Shown piece after piece: positions 58,247 to 64,000 of a DNA stretch of 64,000 bases; position 1 is the first letter of the stretch; each line of letters starts with the position of its first letter. Source of the stretch: Planctomycetota bacterium (GTDB lineage: Bacteria; Planctomycetota; PLA2); the NCBI GenBank assembly GCA_021776735.1, contig JAJFFH010000040.1, forward strand, positions 1 through 64,000, read 5' to 3'. The translations under genes and the position numbers were made by a program. The notes below the pieces were generated by a model. That model made no database searches and had not been told where the DNA came from. It saw only the letters and a list, made by a program, of their open reading frames with translations.

Positions 58247-59452
58247 ATGCGGTGGGCCTTCCTCGCTCTCCTCGCGGCCACCCTCGCTCTACGCTGGTGG
58301 CTCTCGATCCGTCAGGAGCGGCACGTTCTGCGGCATCGGAGCGCCGTGCCGGAGCCGTTTCGGATTCCGCTCACAGCGCACCAAAAGGCGGCCGACTACA
58401 CGATCGCGCGAGTGCGGCTTGGACGCGTGTCCATGCTTGTCGATGCCGGGCTGCTTCTGGCATTCACGTTCGGGGGCGGGTGGCGCTGGCTTGCCGGCGC
58501 GATCGGGACCGGGACGATGGCGCGCGGGACGCTGTTCCTCGTTGTCGCTTTCGCTGCTTCCGACGTCGCCCGTTTGCCGCTGCGGATCTGGAGCACGTTC
58601 TTCATCGAGCGGAAGTTCGGCTTTAACCGAACAACGCTGTCCACGTTCGTCTTGGACCTCGCAAAGCAGGCGGCGCTGGGCCTCGCGATCGGCGGGCCGC
58701 TCGCGTGGGGTGCGCTCTTTCTTGCGACGAGAGGCTGGTGGGTGCAGCTCTGGGCCGGCTGGCTCGCGGTCTCCATTTTCTTCGCCTGGGCCTGGCCCGC
58801 CTGGATCGCACCCTTGTTCTGGCGTTTTCGGCCCCTCGCCGATCGCTCGCTCGCGGCGCGGCTCGAGGATCTGCTGCGGCGGACCGGCTTTGAGTCCGGC
58901 GGGCTGTTCGAAATGGACGGCTCGCGCCGGTCCCGCAAGGCCAACGCGTTTTTCTCCGGCTTTGGACGCAGAAAACGCGTCGTTTTGTTCGACACCCTCA
59001 TCGACCTGATGACGCCGAGCGAGATCGAGGCCGTGGTCGCCCACGAACTGGGCCACTTCAAGCTGCGCCACATCGCGAAGGGCCTGCTCGTCGGCGCCGC
59101 GGTCGGCGCGCTGTCACTTGCCGGGCTCGCCGCCTCGCTCTCGTGGTCGGCGTTTCACGAGGAGCTCAACGTGCCGCACAGCACCGCTCCAGGCCTCGTG
59201 CTGTTTGCCTTTGTCGCGCCGCTCCTACTCCTCCCCCTGCGCCCCCTCCTCGCTTTCTTGTCCCGCAAACACGAATACGAAGCCGACGCGTTCGCGGTCC
59301 GCGAAGTCGGTGCTGTCCCCATGGCAGCGGCCCTCGTCAAGCTGTACGAGCACAACGCGACCACGCTCACCCCCGACGCGCTCCACTCGGCTTTTCACGA
59401 CTCCCACCCTCCCGCGCCGCTTCGTATCGGAAAGATTTCAGATCCCGGTTAG
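58247..59452 (+). CDS. M48-family (Ste24-like) metallopeptidase
   Basis: Multi-TM; VVAHELGHFKLRHI (HExxH); EYEADAFAV. Confidence 0.93.
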   Translation: MRWAFLALLAATLALRWWLSIRQERHVLRHRSAVPEPFRIPLTAHQKAADYTIARVRLGRVSMLVDAGLLLAFTFGGGWRWLAGAIGTGTMARGTLFLVVAFAASDVARLPLRIWSTFFIERKFGFNRTTLSTFVLDLAKQAALGLAIGGPLAWGALFLATRGWWVQLWAGWLAVSIFFAWAWPAWIAPLFWRFRPLADRSLAARLEDLLRRTGFESGGLFEMDGSRRSRKANAFFSGFGRRKRVVLFDTLIDLMTPSEIEAVVAHELGHFKLRHIAKGLLVGAAVGALSLAGLAASLSWSAFHEELNVPHSTAPGLVLFAFVAPLLLLPLRPLLAFLSRKHEYEADAFAVREVGAVPMAAALVKLYEHNATTLTPDALHSAFHDSHPPAPLRIGKISDPG

Positions 59453-59498
59453 GCTTTCGTTTGGAGCTCTTCCCTTTCGTTCGGAGATTCAAACCGAG

Positions 59499-60266
59499 AT
59501 GCGATACATCTGCGTTCTTCTGACTGCCGGACTTCTCGCCTGCGGAGGCGGCGGTGGCGGAGGCGGCGGCAACCCGGGCGGACCGACCAACGCCGAAATC
59601 GCTCAGGCCATCCTCGACGCGTGCGGCCAGACGTCGCTGAACCAGCTTCTCGAGCTGCTGGATGCCTTCGAGCCGCTGCTCAACCCCGGCAGTACGAAGG
59701 TCGCGCCGGCCTACAACGTCGATGGCGCCGACCCGGGCAGCGGGGTCATCGTTTGGCAACTCGACCTGGACGGCGATATGGCCCCCGACATCGGCGGTCA
59801 GATCGGATTTCAGGATGCCGCGGACCAGCCCACGGCACCGTTCGACTTCAGCCAGCTCGCCCCTGACTTGAGCAACCTCGCCACGCTGCTCGGCGGCGCG
59901 CCCGACGGGACGCAGGTGGTCATCCAGTTCAACGACGCGGGCGGCAGCCTGGTGAGCCGCAGCGGTCAGATCGACGCCACCTACCAGGGCGGCGCCGCAG
60001 GCGCCTTGACCGGGGGGGTCGCCTTGAACGACGGCAACACGAGCTGCGGTGCGTCGTTCGAACTCGATGCCGTGGCTCTCGCCGCCCTAGCCGGCGCGAT
60101 TCCTGGGGCACCGTTCGGCGGCCAGGTGACCAACGAAGACGGCACGGCCGACGGCACGTTCACGTTCGACAGCACGAACAGCGTCGGAGTGACCGTAACC
60201 GTCAACGGCGAAGCATCTGACTTTGTTGTCGATCTCGCGAGCGGAACGGTCACCCCCTCGCGTTAG
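59499..60266 (+). CDS. Lipoprotein, paralogous family member B
   Basis: MRYICVLLTAGLLACGGGG lipobox; AEIAQAILDACGQTSLNQLLELLD; C-terminal DFVVDLASGTVTPSR. Confidence 0.75.
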   Translation: MRYICVLLTAGLLACGGGGGGGGGNPGGPTNAEIAQAILDACGQTSLNQLLELLDAFEPLLNPGSTKVAPAYNVDGADPGSGVIVWQLDLDGDMAPDIGGQIGFQDAADQPTAPFDFSQLAPDLSNLATLLGGAPDGTQVVIQFNDAGGSLVSRSGQIDATYQGGAAGALTGGVALNDGNTSCGASFELDAVALAALAGAIPGAPFGGQVTNEDGTADGTFTFDSTNSVGVTVTVNGEASDFVVDLASGTVTPSR

Positions 60267-60329
60267 CCTCAAGGATGAGTTTCGCGGGCGAACTCGCGTA
60301 GACACAGCGCGTGATCGTTCGCTGTGGTT

Positions 60330-60404
60330 TCGTCCCGATGCGGGGCGGGACAGTGGTTGTCTCGTCCCGATGCGGGATGGTGGTTTGTTTCGTCCCGATG
60401 CGGG
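60330..60404. repeat. Three direct copies of tcgtcccgatgcggg, each hairpin-forming
   Basis: Starts 60330, 60362, 60390; third copy cgtcccg-atg-cgggacg is a 7-bp stem. Confidence 0.8.
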
Positions 60405-60535
60405 ACGGTGTATGGAGGTTTCGGCTCACAGTCGCCGCCCCCCGACGTCGATAGACGCGCTGGAGGGCTTGACCGGAGTCGAGGTGTGTCCGCACGCGGA
60501 CGCACCGAATACAAGAAAGCACACTGGAGGTAACC

Positions 60536-61954
60536 ATGTCGCTGGCCAAGCTGCTACGAGTGCTGGCTCTCGGTCTCGCCATCCTGTTCGTTCCCGGCTG
60601 TCCCATGTCCATCCTCGATGCGACGGACACAGCCGAGGAACCCGAGGTTCCGGCCGAGGAAGAGCCGCCTGCTGAAGACCCCCCCGCCGAAGAGCCCCCG
60701 GCCGAGGAGGAACCCCCTCCCGCCGAGGAGCCGCCCGTCATCAACGACGGCAACGGCCCCACGCTCGATCCCGGCTTCAACGAATCGACCAACCTGATCG
60801 AGGTCTTTTTCGACAACGCCAAGAGTGAACGCGAGAACGGGTCCAACCTGCGCTCCGTGCTCCAGAACGCCGAGCCCGGCGATCTCATCCGCATCCACGG
60901 TGGTCGGTACGAGGTCAACAGCTCGTTTCGCGTCAACCTCGACGGCACCGAGGCGAACCCCATCACGATCGAGGCCGCCGAGGGCGAGACCGTCCACGTC
61001 CACCAGGCGACGAACAAGCAGAACCTGATCGATGTCGATCGCGGTTCGTGGTTCACGATCCGCGGCCTGGAGTTCACGTGCACGGGTCTCGGCCTGCGCC
61101 TGCACGACGTGCACCACGGCTACGTCGTGGGCAACCACATCCACGACACGGGCGGCACCGCGGTCGCGATGAACTCGCGCGACACGCACCACATGTATTT
61201 CGTGGACAACCACATCCACGATACGGCTGTGCACGGCGAGGGGTTCTACCTCGGCGCCAACAACGCCCAGTACATCACGCACCACACCTACGTCGTCGGC
61301 AACCACATCCACGACACGAAGAACTCGGACCAGGGCGACGGCATCGAGATCAAGGAAGGCTCGTACGCCTGCGTGATCTCGGACAACGTCATCGAGAACA
61401 CGCACTACCCCTGCATCCTCGTGTACGGCACCCGGGGCAACCCGGAGCGCAACATCATCGAGAGAAACATCTGCATCGGCACGGACGACTACTGCATCCA
61501 GGCCGCCAGCGACGCGATCGTCCGCAACAACATCCTCATCGACGGCAAGAACGGGTGCATGGCCGTGCAGCCGCACCAGAGTTCGAGGCCGATGAACATG
61601 ACCATCGTCAACAACACGATGATCAACAGCGGCATCTGCCTGCAGACCCGCGCCTGGAACGAGAGCTCGACCGTCAACATCCTCGTTGCCAACAACGTGA
61701 TGGTCTCGACGAGCGGCAGTTTCATCGCCGGCAACCTCGGCAACTCCGAGCTTGTCTTTCGCGCGAACCACCAGGCGGAGTCCCTCACGGGCCTCTTCGT
61801 CGATCTGAACCTGACCGGCACCAAGCGCGATGCGACGCCGAAGGCGGGCTCCCCGCTGCTCAGCGCCGGCAACGCCGACGACGAGCCGGACGACGACTAC
61901 AACAAGAAGGAACGCACAGGCGGCGTCGAAATCGGCGCGGTCGACGTGGACTAG
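60536..61954 (+). CDS. Right-handed beta-helix (pectate-lyase-like) lipoprotein
   Basis: Lipobox FVPGC; Pro/Glu linker; GDLIRIHGGRYEVNSSFRV...; repeated VGNHIHDT/VDNHIHDT rungs. Confidence 0.88.
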   Translation: MSLAKLLRVLALGLAILFVPGCPMSILDATDTAEEPEVPAEEEPPAEDPPAEEPPAEEEPPPAEEPPVINDGNGPTLDPGFNESTNLIEVFFDNAKSERENGSNLRSVLQNAEPGDLIRIHGGRYEVNSSFRVNLDGTEANPITIEAAEGETVHVHQATNKQNLIDVDRGSWFTIRGLEFTCTGLGLRLHDVHHGYVVGNHIHDTGGTAVAMNSRDTHHMYFVDNHIHDTAVHGEGFYLGANNAQYITHHTYVVGNHIHDTKNSDQGDGIEIKEGSYACVISDNVIENTHYPCILVYGTRGNPERNIIERNICIGTDDYCIQAASDAIVRNNILIDGKNGCMAVQPHQSSRPMNMTIVNNTMINSGICLQTRAWNESSTVNILVANNVMVSTSGSFIAGNLGNSELVFRANHQAESLTGLFVDLNLTGTKRDATPKAGSPLLSAGNADDEPDDDYNKKERTGGVEIGAVDVD

Positions 61955-61989
61955 CCCCCGGTTAGAACCGAATCCTGTTTCGCTATTCA

Positions 61990-62019
61990 ACGGGTCGGCC
62001 TTCGGGTCGGCCCGTTTTT
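61990..62019 (+). terminator. Rho-independent terminator with TTCG tetraloop
   Basis: acgggtcggcc-ttcg-ggtcggcccgttttt. Confidence 0.9.
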
Positions 62020-62036
62020 CGTGGCGGAAGCGGATC

Positions 62037-62090
62037 GGAAGCAAGCGGCCGGCGATACCCCGAACACCCGCTGCGCGGTCTTTCGTGAAT
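62037..62090 (-). repeat. Degenerate copy C of the ~70-bp hairpin repeat
   Basis: gcaagcggccggcgataccccgaacacccgctgcgcggtctttcgtg aligns to gcagacggacggcgatacctgcgaaaacccgctacgcgtcttttcgc at 57951. Confidence 0.65.
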
Positions 62091-62212
62091 TGAAGGTTGG
62101 ACGGGCCCGATTCCCGGCTCCGAGATGGCGTCCGACGGGCTTGACCGCCCTAAAACGTGAAAAATCGGCGCAGAGGGGGCCGCAGGAGGGTGAAAGCGGA
62201 TAAGATCAGCTC

Positions 62213-63040
62213 ATGCTCCGAAACATCGCCGTCCGTTCCTGTCTCGTCGTTTTTTCGTTGGTGCTCGCGGTGGGCTGTAGCTCATCGAAGCGCGAACCCT
62301 CGCAGGATGAGGGCAGCGGCGACAGCGCCACCGCGTTGACGGCGCAGGATCTTTTGGAGAACTGCGTCACGGCTGATCTGCCGGATTTCGCGGCGATCCT
62401 GGACGTGCTGCAAAACCTGTTGGCTGAAGACGCCGAACTGCCCCAGCCCGAGCTGGATCTGCTCCGATTGATTATCGACGGGACCGTCGGTTTCTCGCTC
62501 GACGCCGACCAGGACGGCACCGTCGATATCAGCGGCTCGTTCGGCTTCGAGAACGCTTCAGGGCAGCCCACGATTCCGGTCAGCGCGCAGGTGATCCAGG
62601 ACATCATCAGCCGCGGCGATGTCGATCTTCAGGCGATTCTCGACGGGCTGCCGGCCGGTACGACGTTCAAGCTCGACTTCGATGTGCCGAACATTCCCGG
62701 CTCGACCGTGCAAGGTGGCATCGCGCCGGCGGGTTCGATCTCCTTCGCGATCGGCGACAACGGTCTCGCCACGATCTCGGGAGCCGGCTCGTTCAGCTCG
62801 GGCGACTGCACCTTCGACTTCGACTTCTCCGACATCGGCGACTTCAACACCGGCCTCGACGGCTTCCCCGTCGCCTCCCTCGGCTTCGATCTGTCCGTGG
62901 GCAACACCGACGGCCTCGGCGGCTCGATTGACCTGGACGGCACGAACAACGCGATCATTCGCGCCGTGCTCGACGGCGGACTCCCGGAGTTCTTCAATCT
63001 CGATCTCGAAACCGGCAGCCTGTCGCCCTCGGACGACTAG
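62213..63040 (+). CDS. Lipoprotein, paralogous family member C
   Basis: SLVLAVGCSS lipobox; SLDADQDGTVDISGSFGFENASGQPTIP parallels member B; C-terminal FFNLDLETGSLSPSDD. Confidence 0.75.
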   Translation: MLRNIAVRSCLVVFSLVLAVGCSSSKREPSQDEGSGDSATALTAQDLLENCVTADLPDFAAILDVLQNLLAEDAELPQPELDLLRLIIDGTVGFSLDADQDGTVDISGSFGFENASGQPTIPVSAQVIQDIISRGDVDLQAILDGLPAGTTFKLDFDVPNIPGSTVQGGIAPAGSISFAIGDNGLATISGAGSFSSGDCTFDFDFSDIGDFNTGLDGFPVASLGFDLSVGNTDGLGGSIDLDGTNNAIIRAVLDGGLPEFFNLDLETGSLSPSDD

Positions 63041-63150
63041 GTCAATACGCGCGGCCTGACGCGAGGATTCTCCAGCGCGACCCCGGACCCGGGATCCAAG
63101 TGCTGGCTTGTAGCCGCGATACGCTAGACTGCTCGTCGCGGAGGAAGCGT

Positions 63151-64000
63151 ATGCAAACCTGGTTGGCTGGAGCAGCCCTGCTCCTTTTTAGCGTCGCCGT
63201 CCAAGCTCAGGACGACGACGCGCGGCGGCTCGAACAGTTCGAGCAGGCCATGGACGCGGTGCGTCAAAACTACTTCGAGAAGACGGCGGGCAAGACGCTC
63301 ACCGAGCACATGCGACTGATGTACGGCGCGTTCACGACAGTGAGCGGCCTGGTCGTCGATGACGAGGACGGCGGCTCACGCGTCCTGCGCCAGATCGACT
63401 CGCGCCTCTGGGGCCAGGTACAGGTGGGCGGCCACATGTTCTTCGGCCGGCTCCGCTTTCGGTACCGCGACTTCAATACCGGCGACGGGTTCGACGGCGA
63501 GGACAACAACCTCACCGAGCCGATCGGCGATCGGTACTGGTACCGGTTTGACTGGCGGACCGAGCAGCGCGCCGAGGACGGCACGGACACGCCCTGGAAC
63601 TGGTGGGTCCAGATCGGCCGCCAGCATGTCCACTGGGTTTCCGGGCTGGTGCTCAGCGAACAGCTCTACGCGGCACGCGGCGGTATCGATCTCCAGAAGT
63701 GGAGATTCGGCTTCATGGTCGGGCAGACCCCGAACACCGGGCCGATCGACTTCGACGCATCGCGGCCGGATTTCGCCGACGACGTGGAGCGGGTCTTTTG
63801 GGCCTTCTCCATCGAGTACCGGGGCATCCAAGGGCACGCGCCCTACGTGTACGTCGTTCGCCAGGAAGACGAAAACGACACGGTCCTCGGCGGCGGTATT
63901 CGCCTCGGCTACGACTCGCTCTACGTTGCCGTGGGCAGCACCGGCCAGATCGTGACCGGCGAATGGCTGTACCGCACCGAGTTCATCTACGAATCCGGCC
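63151..64000 (+). CDS. Outer-membrane beta-barrel-like protein, 3' end beyond window
   Basis: Signal peptide MQTWLAGAALLLFSVAVQAQ; alternating strands WGQVQVGGHMFFGRLRFRYRDF... open to window end. Confidence 0.75.
   Translation, partial: MQTWLAGAALLLFSVAVQAQDDDARRLEQFEQAMDAVRQNYFEKTAGKTLTEHMRLMYGAFTTVSGLVVDDEDGGSRVLRQIDSRLWGQVQVGGHMFFGRLRFRYRDFNTGDGFDGEDNNLTEPIGDRYWYRFDWRTEQRAEDGTDTPWNWWVQIGRQHVHWVSGLVLSEQLYAARGGIDLQKWRFGFMVGQTPNTGPIDFDASRPDFADDVERVFWAFSIEYRGIQGHAPYVYVVRQEDENDTVLGGGIRLGYDSLYVAVGSTGQIVTGEWLYRTEFIYESG

Noticed and set aside
60554-62044. 496-aa minus-strand ORF rich in VVDVVADDV
   Set aside because: Mirror frame of the beta-helix lipoprotein repeats.

Overview
High-GC, planctomycete-like chromosomal window, densely coded on both strands. 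Lineage is inferred from the ECF sigma + Ser/Thr kinase-TPR cluster, abundant lipoproteins and FGP-type gene content; it is not proven. Housekeeping anchors are polA, clpP, leuB, an aspartate-type aminotransferase, rhomboid protease, enoyl-CoA hydratase, M42 and M48 peptidases and a tRNA-Leu(GAG). The accessory block at about 17.5-28.3 kb holds a split serine recombinase, a decayed IS256-type transposase, a P27-type small terminase, a ParB-methyltransferase fusion, a primase-polymerase, an SF1 helicase and a tyrosine integrase. No large terminase, portal or capsid gene is visible, so it looks like a phage satellite/PICI-like island or a reduced prophage. The signals I consider most worth checking are: (1) a thioredoxin-like ORF with a single in-frame TGA exactly at the first Cys of CxxC (candidate UxxC selenoprotein); (2) a 13-copy 9-bp-phased CGTGGTCC/GGACCACG array inside a small ORF joined by ATGA overlaps to the primase-polymerase and helicase genes (candidate coding origin); (3) a dispersed, mostly intergenic repeat with invariant ATCGCCGTCCGT (14 exact copies) that is the tail of a ~70-bp hairpin repeat; (4) a nine-unit 42-45 bp degenerate array beside tRNA-Leu; (5) paired palindromic operators upstream of a CxxCH beta-barrel-like gene near an MntR-like regulator; (6) a run of zinc-ribbon membrane paralogs. 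All calls are by eye from the sequence and supplied ORFs; no database search was run.
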